NCBI GenBank assembly: GCA_036346395.1 | Contig: CM070594.1 | Location: 15,595,385 to 15,659,384, forward strand | DNA length: 64,000 nt | Direction: 5' to 3' | Source: Hsuehochloa calcarea | Taxonomy: Eukaryota > Streptophyta > Magnoliopsida > Poales > Poaceae | Shown here: positions 32,269-44,603 of the stretch, one piece after another | How the letters are laid out: every line of letters starts with the position of its first letter | Position numbering within the stretch: position 1 is the stretch's first letter | Made by a program: the position numbers and the translations under genes | Notes under the pieces: generated by a model | The model's database searches: none | Seen by the model: only the letters and a program-made list of their open reading frames with translations | What the model was told of the DNA's origin: nothing

Positions 32269-32816
32269 ACACCCACCAATTCCAAGGCAAGCATCAAAAG
32301 CGATGATAATGACTATTGTGTTGAAGTATTGTTAATATATCAGTCTTTTAGTGTAAGTCTCGTACGGATTAAACTTGCACCTAGAATAACAAGATTCATC
32401 TTTTCACAGCTGATGAATGACTATGCATTAATTCACAGCTTTTCGTGATTAGATTTTACTTGAAATCTCAACTGATACTAGGTTATCGAAGAACCACGTC
32501 TAAACAGAGCATTATTTTTTCATACTCTCTTATCTGCTCATGAGCTTTCTAGAGAATGTCCTATTCTCGTGAACTGCGACCTCACAATTAATCTCAAGTA
32601 GGTGTATTCATTTTAGGTATCCTGTAGGCTAATACATTTTTTTTATCATTGGACACTAGAATACATTAAGGTTTTAAGCCACCATTCCATTCAGTTGAGA
32701 GTACTTTGTCTATTAGGACGCATGTACATATATTATTAATTGTACTCTCTTGTTACAACTTCAACTTGTTTTCTCCACTACCTAAGTCACGAGATCTCCG
32801 ATCAAGAAGGTATAGG

Positions 32817-35800
32817 TTAATGTTGAGTTGTAACTCCAATAGACCTCATTCCCATGTCCATAGATGCAACAGAAATCTCCTTTCGTGCTGGCCCCTTTGT
32901 GAAAGGGTCTGCCAGATTTTCCTCATTGTGAATATAATTCACAGTAATCACTCCGGAGTTTCTCAGTTTTCTGACAAATTTAAGCCTACGCTTCACACGT
33001 CTGGAGGACTTCATGTTATTCTTAGTACTTGTAACATTAATTAACACTGTTTGGTTATCACAGTACATTAAGATTATCAGTATTGATTTCTCAACCAGTG
33101 GCAAGTCCAATAGTAGCTTTCTAAGTCATTCAGCCTCAACAGTGGCTGCGTCTAATGCTACAAGTTCTACTTCTATGGTTGACATCGTCAATATGGCTTG
33201 TTTACACGACTCTGTGAAATTGCAGCACCGCTAGGGTAAAGATATAACAACTTGTAGCTTTGGTCTCATCCGCATCAGAGATCCAATTTGAATCATTATA
33301 TCCTTCTAATACAGACATATACCTAGTATAGTGAATTCCATACGAGGTTGTGCCTCTCAAGTAGCACAACACTATCTCAAGTATCTCCCAGTAATCATCT
33401 CCTGGATTAGAAGTAAACCGACTTAATTTGCTCACAACAAATGATATGTTAGATCTTGTGGCACTAGATAGATACATAAGAGGCCCAATAATTTGAGAAT
33501 ATCTCAATTGATCTTTGCCTAATCCCTGATTCTTTCGAAGCTTAACACTGGCATCATAACGAGTTGGGGAAATCTTACAGTTCTCAAGGCCGAATTGACA
33601 CAATATTTTCTCAGCATAATGAGATCGGTTCAATGTGAACCCATCCTTATTTTTTATCAATTTCATATTCAAAATAACATCTGCCTCTCCTAAATATTTT
33701 ATACTAAAATATCTAGATAAGAAAGATTTCATCTCGTCATTAACAACAATGTTAGTCCCAAATATAAGTATGTCATCAACGTACAAACACAAAATCACTC
33801 CTAAACCCCCCACCATAACGATAATATACACACTTATCTGCCACATTCACAACAAAATCAACAGATGTCAAAGTTTTATCAAACTTCTTGTGCCATTGTT
33901 TAGGGGCTTGCTTTTAGGCCATACAAGGATTTGATTAATTTTCACACCTTATTTCCCTGTCCAGAAACCACAAAACCATCCGGTTGCTCCATATAGATTT
34001 TCTTCCCCCAACTCTCCATTAAGGAAAGTTGTCTTTACATCCATTTGATGGATGTGTAGATTATGGGAAGTAGCTAATGCAATTAGCACCTGAATAGTGG
34101 TTAATCCGGCAATTGGAGAGTAAGTATCAAAATAATCATCACTTTCTTTCTGGGTGTAACCCTTGGCCACGAGTCTTGTCTTATAGTTATCAATAGTACC
34201 ATTAGACCTCATTTTCTTTTTAAAGATCTACTTGCATCCAACAGGTTTGCACCCGCTGGGACGATCAGTGATCTCCCAGTCCCGTTAGTCATGATGGAAT
34301 CCATAAGGTAATGAATAAGCATCTGAAGGAGTTTTTGGCACATCATTCATAAGGTATACAATAAAGTCTTCGCCAAAGGTATTCTCAATCCTTTGTCGCT
34401 TGCTCTTGCGAGGAGTTTCTTTGACTAAATTGTTATCTTCCTAAGGAATATCACAGAGTGGTGGTATATCATTCATTGGTTTAGAGATAGTGGTTGGTTC
34501 AAAATTACTATTATTCATAGTTTGATTATCCGTAGTTGAAGAAGCACTGCCTACAGTTCTCATATGATAAATATACTAAAAATGAAGCATCTATGAAGTC
34601 CACTAATGTGCTAGTAATAATCTCATGAGCTTTTTTTTTATCTCACTAGTAAAAATCTATAGGTCGTGCTGTTATGAGCATATCCCAGTAAGACACAATC
34701 GACTGTTTTAGGTCCAAGTTTTCTCTTTTTCTGCAAAGGTATATTGATTTTTGCCAAACACCCCCAAGTTCGCAGAAATTAACATAGAGTTTTCTCCTCT
34801 TCCACCCCTCATACGGAGTAATCTCACACCTTTTAGTGATTACTCTGTTTAGAACGAAAGTTGTTGTCAATATACCTTCCCCCACCACATCCTAGGCATA
34901 CTGACACTTTCTAATATGGCATTCGCCAACTCTATTAGTGTCCGATTTTTCCTCTCAGCTACCCCGTTTGATTGAGATGAGTATGTTGGTGTAACTTCAT
35001 GGACTATTTCATGTTCAAAACAAAATTGAGAGAATTCATGAGATATATACCCTCCTCCACGATTAGATCTTAGTCTTTTAATTTTCTTTTCTAGTTGGTT
35101 CTCAAGCTCGGCCCTATAAATTTTAAAGTAATTTAAACTTTTATTTTTTGTTTTCAGTAGATACACATAACAATATCGCGATGCATCATCAATAAGAGTT
35201 GGAAAATATCTTTTGCCTCCTTTTGTGAACAATCCATTCATCTCACACAAGTCGGAATGGACAAGATCTAATGGTGTCAAATTCTTTCCGTCTTGTAACC
35301 CTTTAAAGGGTTTTCGAGGTTGTTTTGCTTGCACACAAGTTTGACACTTTGATCCTTTAACAATTTCACATTTTGGAATTAAATCTAATATGGACATTCG
35401 AGCAATACTATTAAAACCAATATAACAGAAACGGAATGTCATATATTGGCCTCACATTTATTCAAACTAGTTGCAACATTCAGATTATAACAATACTCTA
35501 AAGTACTTCTGCAGAACAAGCTTTTGCTCTCATAACCTTTACCAACAAAGTTACCAAACTTAAACATCACAAATTTATTTGACTCAGATACTAGCTTATA
35601 ATCATCCCTGCATAGGAGAAAACCACTAACGAGGTTCTTGTTTATTGTTGGTGCATGCTGCATGTTCTTCAAGTGGACACTCATTCCTGAAGTAGCCTCA
35701 GATCCACCGTGCTAACAGCAAGAACAGAAGCATGTGACTTGTTTCCCATTAGGACGGAGGAAGCCCTGGCTGCCTGATAAGTAGAAAATAACAAAATATA

Positions 35801-36660
35801 AGAACATACGTGAAGATTAGCTCCATTATCAACCCACCAATCAGTGAATCGATATACTGAAAAAACAACTGGTGAATTATTATACCCTCTTGTTGAGGTC
35901 TCGCCTATGATCACATTGACAACCTTTTCTCTGGCTGTTCAGCATCCTTGCTCTTGCGAAAACGACAATCCTTAGCCATATGACCGTTTTTTTCCACACA
36001 CAAAGCAAGTGATGTTACTCATGTCCTTCTTCTCAGTTTTCTTCTTAAAGCTAGTTATCTTTTTTGGTTTAAAGTCTTTGTTTTTCTTACCATATCTTTT
36101 CCCTATGACATTTCATTGATTTGATTGTTCTGACTCGAAGTGTCAAGTGCATCTTTTGCCCTTTCCTTTTCTTCCACATCAAGGGCAACAATGAGATTCT
36201 CAATAGATATATCGTCCCTCTTGTGATTTAAGCTAGTAGCAAAATCCCGCTATGAAACAAGAAGTTTGTTAACAATGCCCGCAACCACAAACTTAGGAGG
36301 CAAAACACAACCTAGATGCACAATCTCGCCGACTAGTAGGTGAAGCTCGTGAGTCTGTTCAACTATTGACTTAGCATCATCTATGCTGTAGCCGAAGAAT
36401 TGCTCACACATGTATAGCCAACGACCAACCTCAACTTTTGCATATTTTTGCTCTAGTGCATTCTACAACTCTGTGGTGGACTTAAAGTTCAGGTACATGT
36501 CATAAAGCTGACCCGCCAGTATGGTTAGAATGCATACAATTGCAATATTGTTTGCAGTGTCAAACTGCATGGTCTAATCAACCGTAAATGGATACTGCGG
36601 ATGGATCACCCACCACAGCCTCAAAGATATGAGCTAAAACTTGACCCAGGTCTGCCATCT
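32817..36660 (-). pseudogene. gag-pol remnants of the 6.8-kb copia element
   Basis: Minus strand, 5' to 3'. Gag remnants lie at about 36660-36100. A zinc-knuckle region with a CFVCGK start, then a frame change, is near 36000. Protease: WWVDNGANLHVC near 35840, with Asn in place of Thr in the catalytic DTG. Integrase fragment 35442-34867: CQTCVQAKQPRKPF, then a DLVHSDLC core, YFPTLIDDASRYCYVY, and QSNGVAERKNRTLIE. RT fragment 34212-33949 with RLVAKGYTQKE and QMDVKTTFLNGEL; RT end 33846-33202 with CLYVDDILIFG. RNase H 33110-32817 with YCDNQTV and NLADPFTKG. Stops and frame changes break it into at least six pieces, so it is inactive. Lineage within copia is not assigned. Confidence 0.88.
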
Positions 36661-36755
36661 ACGAAAGTTCTTACCACAAAACATCTCAGGTTTATAGTAT
36701 CAAAAGCACCAACCATTCCCGAATCACAAAAATCTCCGCATTAAGGTTTCTGAAT

Positions 36756-37967
36756 TGTTTGAAATATGGACAATATTTTAATTTTAAATTTTATTATGAG
36801 GCAAATATCACATAAAACTAGAGATGCATAAAGCAATACTAACAACAGGCAACTCATTGCACTTCTAAACATACACAATAATATGATTATAACAGAATAC
36901 TTTGGTCACACAACCAACTTATAGTCGGGCTTGATGAAGAACAGGAAGCAGCGCAGACTCGAAGCAGTGCAGAATGTAGATGAAGCAGTGAAGCGAGTGG
37001 TCGCGTAGATGTGCTGCCTAGAAACCTTATTGCAGCCCTATGCAGGAGAACTCTGCGACAATGGTTCTGAGATACCTGCTCACCCTCTTTCCCGGTGCAT
37101 CCCAAGGAGAAGAGACGACTTAGTTCGACAACACAACCCTCCAACATAGTATAACAGAGAGGAACAAGAAGAAGAAGATGGAAGTGAATCAATCTGTATC
37201 ACGTTTGGTCGTCACCAGATATTTTTAAGGTCGAGACATTTACTCTCTAATAGCTTCATAATAAAGAACATATTAAACTACTAGTAACTGCTAATTCAAT
37301 ACCAATTAATGGTAATTAAGTAGTGTTTATCAGTTCCTGATTACACACTGGTCTACAGTTTCGACCACTGGTCCACAACTTCGACCACTGGTCCACAACT
37401 TCGACCAGTGTATTTCGTCCGTATTATTTTGACCACACTAGTCTATGGATCCGATCACTATTTTTGACCGCCTTATTTCGACCACACTATTTATGGATCC
37501 GACCAGTGTTTTTCGACCACTGTGTTTCAACCACTTTATTTTGACCATAGTGTTTTGACCACCTTATTGCAGCTATAGTGTTTCGACCACTTTATTTTGA
37601 CCACACTGGTCTATGGATCTGACCAGTGTTTTTTGACCACTTTATTTGGAGAGAGAGAAATGCACGGTTAGCAAAAGAAAGGTGGACTAAGTTCACCACA
37701 CATTCATGATCGCGCGTCGTAAGTCACAATTCACACGATTGCCATGAAAATATACACGCACGTGTCCATACGTGCATGCGTGTGAATTTAGCTATAGTTC
37801 TATTCATGTCACCCCATATCATGTGTCACATGTTTCAAGAAGTGACAAGGACTCCACCTTATAAATTGCTCTGCCACCACTTGGCTAGGCAATATGAGAC
37901 TAAACCATGCATGCTTTGAAATTTTAGGAATAAATGAGCCTTTACACTTATGAGCCCAATTCTAACA
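36756..37967 (-). repeat. 5' LTR of the 6.8-kb copia element
   Basis: 1212 bp, longer than its partner by about 115 bp because the TTTCGACCAC-type minisatellite (about 37360-37645) has about 16 units here against about 9 in the other LTR. Confidence 0.9.
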
Positions 37968-37972
37968 GAAGC

Positions 37973-38921
37973 CACCAGAGTATACCCTGATGATGTGTGG
38001 CCTGCCCCTTGGTGGAGATTGCGGTCGACCGCGGCGGCGGAAGCGTGTGCTGGGGAGAGGTCACAGATTGGGGAGAGTTGTGGCGGTAGGTGGTAGGTGG
38101 GGCTTGTTTGATTTATTAAAATAGTACTATTTTAATAAATATTTACAAAAATAAATAGTTGATTTTTTAAATATAGAAATGGGTTACTGTCTCCATTTGA
38201 AATAGTGAAATATCTCTATCGCCATTCCAAATGACTATAGTAGCCATGTCGCCGTTAGAATAGTGCTGAGAGGCTTAAGTCGCCAATTGAACTACCGATA
38301 GGCTCCTATCGTCAATTCAAATGGTGACTGGATCCTGTCACTAGTTCAATTGGTGACATAAGCTGGATTTTTTTGCAAACCTTTATTAGAATAATATTAA
38401 TTAAAAAACCCATTTCCACGGACCTGTTCATGGGCAGCCCAGCCCGATTTTTCTAGGCTCAGACCGGGCCTAGCGCTAGACTGGGCTCAAGGCATGATTC
38501 CTACTTCACAAGCCCAGCCCGAATCCCCAAAAATCCTAATTACATTAAAAAAATGCGTGGAAATAGTTTTTTAGGAAAATAATTTAAAAAGATTAGTGTA
38601 TTCGGGGAATTTTTTAAAGTTTTTTAATTGAAAAAAAGGAAAATTGGCCTTATTTCTGGGTTTCGTGTCGGGGCTTGGGGCTTGAACTATGTTGGGTTGG
38701 GTTGGGCTCGGGCCTAACTATTCAAGGCCAAGCTGGGCTTTTCCATGACCAACCTAAAGCCCGTCCTAGCATTTTAATAGGTCTTTCCCCACCCCCATAA
38801 CCCAGACCCCTTGGGTTTAAAACACTCGCCTCCCATTTCCCAGTCCATATCCTCCTTTTTCCATTTCCCTAATCCAAACAATGGATTATCCCTAATCTAC
38901 TTTGCATTTCCTATTCCCACC
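37973..38921. other. DNA between two copia elements, no gene supported
   Basis: A short GC-rich part (37975-38100), an AT-rich part with several phrases of the form TCAATTGGTGAC, then a decayed repeat with many GGGCC/GCCCG words (38430-38790), and a stretch at 38790-38900 whose reverse reads TTGTTTGGATTAGGG, a common end of grass DNA transposons. Confidence 0.5.
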
Positions 38922-39953
38922 TGTCACATATATGAGCACTTTTGTGATTATTATAATTCCTAGAACAATAATTGAATCAACGACAACATATATACTAGGC
39001 ATATTTTGGACTATGAACAATAACATGATCATCAACTCAAATATATCTATCTCATATATATGCACTAACAAGGCAAAGCCTAAAACAAGAATATTACTAA
39101 CAGAAGTAGACATCAACATCATCACATAACAGATATATAGGAAACAAGGCCTAGCCATATCAAATGATATCACCACAACATACAGAGAATCGATCCGACG
39201 AAGGTCGCGGTAGAGTCTGATACGAAGAAGATGACGCGCAGAGGATGATGTAGAAGGAGGAAGCATTGAGCAGTCGCGTGAATGCTTCTCAAAAACCTAA
39301 TTCAGCCCAACCTGTGTAGGATCACGAGGGACGTTGGCTTCGGAGACACTGCTCTCCCCACGCTGGTGCACATCGACGAAGGGATGGGGTAGCCGAGGTT
39401 GCATAGCACAAATGAATAGGGCTCTCTCGGGATGAAGTTGATTTATCTCTAGATCAAAAAACTCATTTCTGAAAGGACATGTCTCCTTTATATAGAGTCA
39501 GCCTCAACAGAAGAAACTGCCGCCATTATGTCATTAGAAACTGTTGTCATAACACTGTTTTAAAACGCGATTAATGCGTGCCATGAAAGCCAATTGAAAC
39601 GGTAAAATCAGTTTTCAGTTTCTAATCAGTATGCATGTATTTGAGATGCAAAAAAGCTGCAAATCCACATCCAACTGGACACAAAATCGTCGGACCACTC
39701 ACGCACACGTCGTGCATGGGTGGGCGATGGCGAGGCATGGCGTCGTGAGGCGAGCGAGCAAGCGCGCGTGTGTATTCTTCTTTTGCTTGCGTTAACTAGG
39801 TAAGACAAACTCCACCTTATATATTGATCTCCTCCCATGTAGACTAGCAATATAGCACTAAATTTTCCACCTTCCAACATGCATGAGTGAGCCTTTGAAA
39901 TTTTTCTAGGATTTAATTTAAATATTGAATGGGTCAAGCCAAAAACTCCAACA
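38922..39953 (-). repeat. 3' LTR of the split copia element
   Basis: 1032 bp; on the minus strand it starts TGTTGGAGTTTTTGGC and ends TGACA. Collinear with 57070-58017, including the ATATATGAGCACTTTTGTGA end. A TATA-like AATATATAAGG on the minus strand is near 39815. The minus-strand frame at 38892-39266 only reflects this repeat. Confidence 0.88.
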
Positions 39954-40513
39954 ATCCACCACTAGATCACAAAAGCACCATGAATTTTCCCATAATTTCA
40001 AAGTGCTATTGATATACCAATTTTTTGACAGAGACCAGTTAAGGTTGAACATCCACTTAGAACCTTAAGTTACACTCTCCACAACTACACAATGGACTAA
40101 GTCTTGAATTGACAGTTTTGTGCGAACAAGTTTCTCCTAAGGTCTTTACTGATACTTGGCCGCCGATTGGCTACTCCTCGGGTGGAGTATATAGGTCATA
40201 CTCATGTGTCTCTTCATGATCTTCTTAGAGATCACCCACATCTCATAGACTACGACCAACAATTGGGCTCATCTAGGTGTGTTCTTACATGAATACCCTG
40301 CGGGATGGTATTTTGCGGTTAAGCCTCAAAACACATTAAGATAAAGTCAACCTACATTACTGTAATTGGAGTACTACATCTCCAATGGAGTGAGATATAA
40401 AGTAATAATCTACTCTACTGCTACCCAAACAGTTTGTTTTTTTAAAAAACCTATTTCACGGGATCTCCGATCACATAGGTTTGGGTTACCACTGTGCGTA
40501 ACTCACGTGGGTC

Positions 40514-41749
40514 TCATTCCCATTTCCTTCGATGCAATTTCAATAAAATTACCATGATAGTCCCTTTTGTAAATGGATATGCCAGATTTTTAACTGTTTG
40601 GATATAATCCACAGCTATCACTCCAGAGTTTCTCAATTTTCTGACCGACTTCAATTGCCATTTCTCATGTCTTGAGGATTTCATATTATTATTTGTGCTT
40701 GTCACCTTTCTGACAACTGTTTGGTTATCACAATACAAAAGGATAGCTCCAATTGGCTTTTCAACCACCAGTAAATCCATCAAGAGTTCTCACAGCCAAT
40801 CTACCTCAACAGTGGCTGTGTCTAATGATGTGAGTTCTGTCTCCAACTCTCAATGGTTGACCTTGTCAGTATGGTCAGTTTGCAAGACATCCATGAGACA
40901 ACAACACCGCCCAGAGTGAATATATATCCACTCATAGCCTTTATCTCATCAGCATTAGAAATCCAATTGGATCACTATATCCCTCAAGTACACCAGGATA
41001 CCTAGTATAGTGAATTCTGCAACTCATTGTACCTTTCAAAATAGTGCATAACCTCCTCAAGTGCGAGCCAATGATCATCTCCCGAATTAGCGGTAAACTG
41101 GCTTAATTTGCTTACAACAAAAGAGATGTCAGGACGAGTAGCACCAGCCAAGTACAAAAGTGAATCAATAATCTGAGATCACCTCAATTGATCCTTTCTA
41201 AGTCTTCTATTCTTACAAAATATTAGACTAGGATCATTGGGTGTTGTAGAGGGCTTGCTTTCCATATAGCCAAAATAGATCAAGACCTTTTGAATTGCAA
41301 AAGGGTAATCCCATTCTCATCCTTGATTAACTTGATATTTAAAATAACATTAGTCTCTCCCAGATCTTTCATGTCAAAACTTTGGGATAAAAATAATTTA
41401 ACCTTGTTAATCACATTAATGTTTGTCACAAACATAAGTATGTCATCAACATATAAACATAATATTACTCCTTTACCACGATAGCGGTAGTATACATATT
41501 TATCAGCTTCATTTATTGCAAACCCCGCAGATGTCAAAGTTCTATTGAGCTTCTCATATCATTGCTTAGGTGCTTGTTTGAGGCTGTACAAAGATTTTAA
41601 TAACTTACAAACCTTTCCCTCTTGTCCAGGTACTACAAATCCATCAAGTTATTCCATATAAATTTCCTCATCCAACTCTCCATTGAGGAAAACTGTCTTT
41701 ACGTCCATTTGATGGACAATAAGACCATGTGAGGCAACCAAAGGTATTA
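40514..41749 (-). pseudogene. 3' half of pol of the split copia element (RT end and RNase H)
   Basis: Minus strand: RT piece with a KTVFLNGELDEE-like start next to the insertion point, then KGVILCLYVDDILMFVT at about 41460 (YVDD catalytic pair intact), and RNase H with YCDNQTVVRKVTSTNNNMKS (40514-40783). Stops and frame changes between them. Paired with 54613-56101. Confidence 0.85.
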
Positions 41750-44598
41750 TGCCGCGACATAAAAATGCAATTATAGACTCTCTGTATTTAATACACTAGT
41801 CCAAGATCACACTAGTGCATACTGTGTCAACATAGATGAATATCGATCTACACAAGAAGAATAATAGCATAAACGGTTAATTTGAATAACAAATAAGGGT
41901 TTTAACCTTATGGTCGCGTTTACACTTATTAAGCCTCGTAGGTCTGGCAAAGAAATAAATAGCAGCGGAACAAAATAAACTTCAGTGGAAACCCATTTAT
42001 TCACCACAGGAAACCGATTGGATCAATACTGAATGATCAACACATTTATAGAACTCCTCCTTGAAGGCAGGCGAAGACTCCTCCACTTCTGTTGATTGAT
42101 TATAGCAAGTATAAGTACACAATCATACTCACAAGTCACACCACAGAATACAATGTATACATGAAGTCTTATTCGAAAGGAATGGTTTTTGTGGTTCTTT
42201 TGCATAAAAGCAACATTTGCAATTGAATACAAATAATAGATTGAAAACATAACTCAAAAGAAATAAACAGTAATAATTTGACAGTTGTTTTCACAAAGGA
42301 TACAAAGTCTAATCAAATTATTCACATAGCCATATGACTTAGATCAGACAGCTATTCCATCCCAAATGTTTTATGAAAATCTAAGCCTCGTGTGAAATCC
42401 ACGAGCATGTCCATGACCGCAGACGTGGCTGTTCGAATAGATTGATTAACACTTTGCAGAGGTTGCACACTTTACCCACATGATATAACCAGTATCGCAA
42501 GCACTAATCATAACAAAACTTTTTAGAAATTTAATCTTAAACATTGACACTCCCGATGTGTTTTACCGACGACACTAACACCGGAGAGGAAATTAGCCAG
42601 TCGCACACCGTTGCATAGGGAAGCGGCGAACCGTCCAGCGATGTGAGTCACCACGGAGATAGAACACACCTCCATCCTAGCACGGAGCCTAATCTACTAC
42701 CTGAGTAGTCAATATCGAGACTCCATAACTTACTAAGTTAGGTTCGTCGCATACTAGGCATGTGGTCGTACAGTTGTGGCTCAGTTTAATGGTGCACAAA
42801 GTTAAGTCCTTAATTGACCAAGGTAAGACTTCCAATTTCCACCTAAATAATTATTCTTTTAAATTCCCACGCACTGAGTTCCACCATATCACAGAGTTTC
42901 CACCACTTACCCCAGTCTAAATCTTTTTCCACCCTGTTGGCTAAGTGCAACATATACCATTAACGAGTAATAGCACACAGTGCATATAATTTTATCATAA
43001 AGTTCCATAGTCACTTAGTCAAGTTTATATTCGCAACTCAGATGACAATGAAAGACTCGTTGCATGGCTAAGCAGACTATTCGTATCTAACCGACCGACG
43101 TTAGTGCTATGATAATACCAACTAATAATGAACCAATCTAGGGTGACAAAATATCATGATGATACAATATGCAAGGTGGATATAAACAAATAGGATTAAT
43201 AACTAAACTAAAAAATATTTAAATAAATACTTAAAGTATAATATAGTACTTTGAATCAAAGTAATTTTAAAAACTGGGTTCAACATGATCAAAGGTACAA
43301 CTTGCCTTGGAACAAGTTCTGGTACTGGTCGTGGTTGTGGTGAACTCCCTCTTCCTCAAAATTCCCCGAAGTATCAACGTCCACTCGCAAACGAAATAAA
43401 TAAACAAAATAAATAAAAAGAGTAAAAACAAACTCCAAAAAATAAATAACAATCTTAGAAAAATAGAGATCGAATTTATATGAATTTAGAAATTTGAATG
43501 TGCTCAATCGGAGTTTGGATGAAGAAGATATGGCTTTTGAAAGATCTAAACCTAAAGAAATACCTAAATTGGAGTTTTTGGAATATTTTGAATTATTTTT
43601 CTGCTGAAAAATATGGATCATGACGCATGCTGACGTCAACCCTGGAATTTTGAAATTAAAAATAAATACAGGAAAAAATCTCTGATACTCAGATGTGGGC
43701 CCAAGGTCTATAGACTCGGTCCACAGAACAAACCTATTGGTCCACGAGTGTACTAGTGTACGGAACAGTGATATGGCTGGTGGATCCCACATGGCATAGA
43801 CATGGCTCACGGTGAACCTGGTTTACAAGATTGGATCTAGGGTTAGGGTTTGGATCTGTTACGCGGGTGCCGACTCAGCGCTGACTCGACCACCATGTGG
43901 GTGACACGTAAGCGTTGAGGGCGATGTGGCTGATGACATGGATGTCCACATTGGCTCGACGGCTACGACGGCTCTGGACCCAATGGAAACTGGCGAACGG
44001 CGGCGCTCCACTGGTGGTGAGTGGTACCGACATGTAGAGGAGGTTATTGCAAACTTGTTGAGGTGCTCACGGATGGACGAGGACAACGGTGGCAACCGGT
44101 GGTGAGCTTTGAGCGGCAGAGAGGCACTGGTGTTGTCGGGGTTGGGCTCCAGCGACGCTCCGACGACGGGGAAGGGTGCTGGATGTATCCCAGGCAACGG
44201 CGGACACAGTGGTGTAGACCACGTCGACGGGGCGTTGAAGACGGTGGCGCGATTCGAAAATGAAAAGCTCCGGCGACAAAACCCTAAATCTCGAATTGAG
44301 GCGGCGCTAGGGTTTTCGGCACTAGGAGGCTTGGGGTTTCGCGATGCGGGACAAGGGCAATCCTCGACGTCCTATTTATATGGCTCGGGTAGGGCAAGGG
44401 TGGCGTATTGGTAGTGGAGTCCTTTTCGGATCCGAGACGAGATAACGAGTTTGAGAGATATTTGGAGAAGATAAAAGGTAGGTTTGGATGCAGAGAGATA
44501 AGGGGTTTAAAATGGCAAGGTCGGCGCGAAAAATCAGGGTTGTTTGAGTAGTTGTCAGATGAAGCTCACACGACACCACTGGCGGCTTCGAGCGAGCG
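41750..44598 (-). repeat. Large gypsy-type solo LTR, right-hand (R/U5) part in minus orientation
   Basis: With 54172-54612 this makes one 3.3-kb unit that starts, on the minus strand at 54612, with TGTAACATCCCG and ends at 41750 with GTCGCGGCA. Flanks TATTA (41745-41749) and TAATA (54613-54617) agree at four of five bases, an imperfect target duplication. A minus-strand TATA box (CATATAAATAGG, near 44380) followed by a GC-rich leader is LTR-like. No gag or pol belongs to it, so it is read as a solo LTR, probably of a chromovirus with long LTRs. Short frames inside (for example 43289-43810) have no motif. Confidence 0.62.
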
Positions 44599-44603
44599 TA
44601 TAC
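44599..44603. repeat. Target site duplication TATAC, left copy
   Basis: TATAC directly before the gypsy element and again at 54167-54171 after it. Confidence 0.9.

Larger units (their letters stand above)
31172..37967 (-). mobile_element. Ty1/copia retrotransposon, 6.8 kb, minus orientation
   Basis: LTRs at 31172-32268 (3' LTR) and 36756-37967 (5' LTR), flanked by GAAGC on both sides. On the minus strand the LTR starts TGTTAGAATTGGGC. The coding order on the minus strand is gag, protease, integrase, RT, RNase H, which is copia order. The 5' LTR still ends in CA, while the 3' LTR has a mutated final base. The primer site right after the 5' LTR is decayed. Related to, but distinct from, the copia element starting at 38922. 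Confidence 0.92.

Noticed and set aside
38892..39266. 124-codon minus-strand frame with hydrophobic C-terminal half, with a look-alike at 57052-57303
   Set aside because: Both copies are in the two LTRs of one copia element and end at different places; repeat sequence, not membrane-protein genes.
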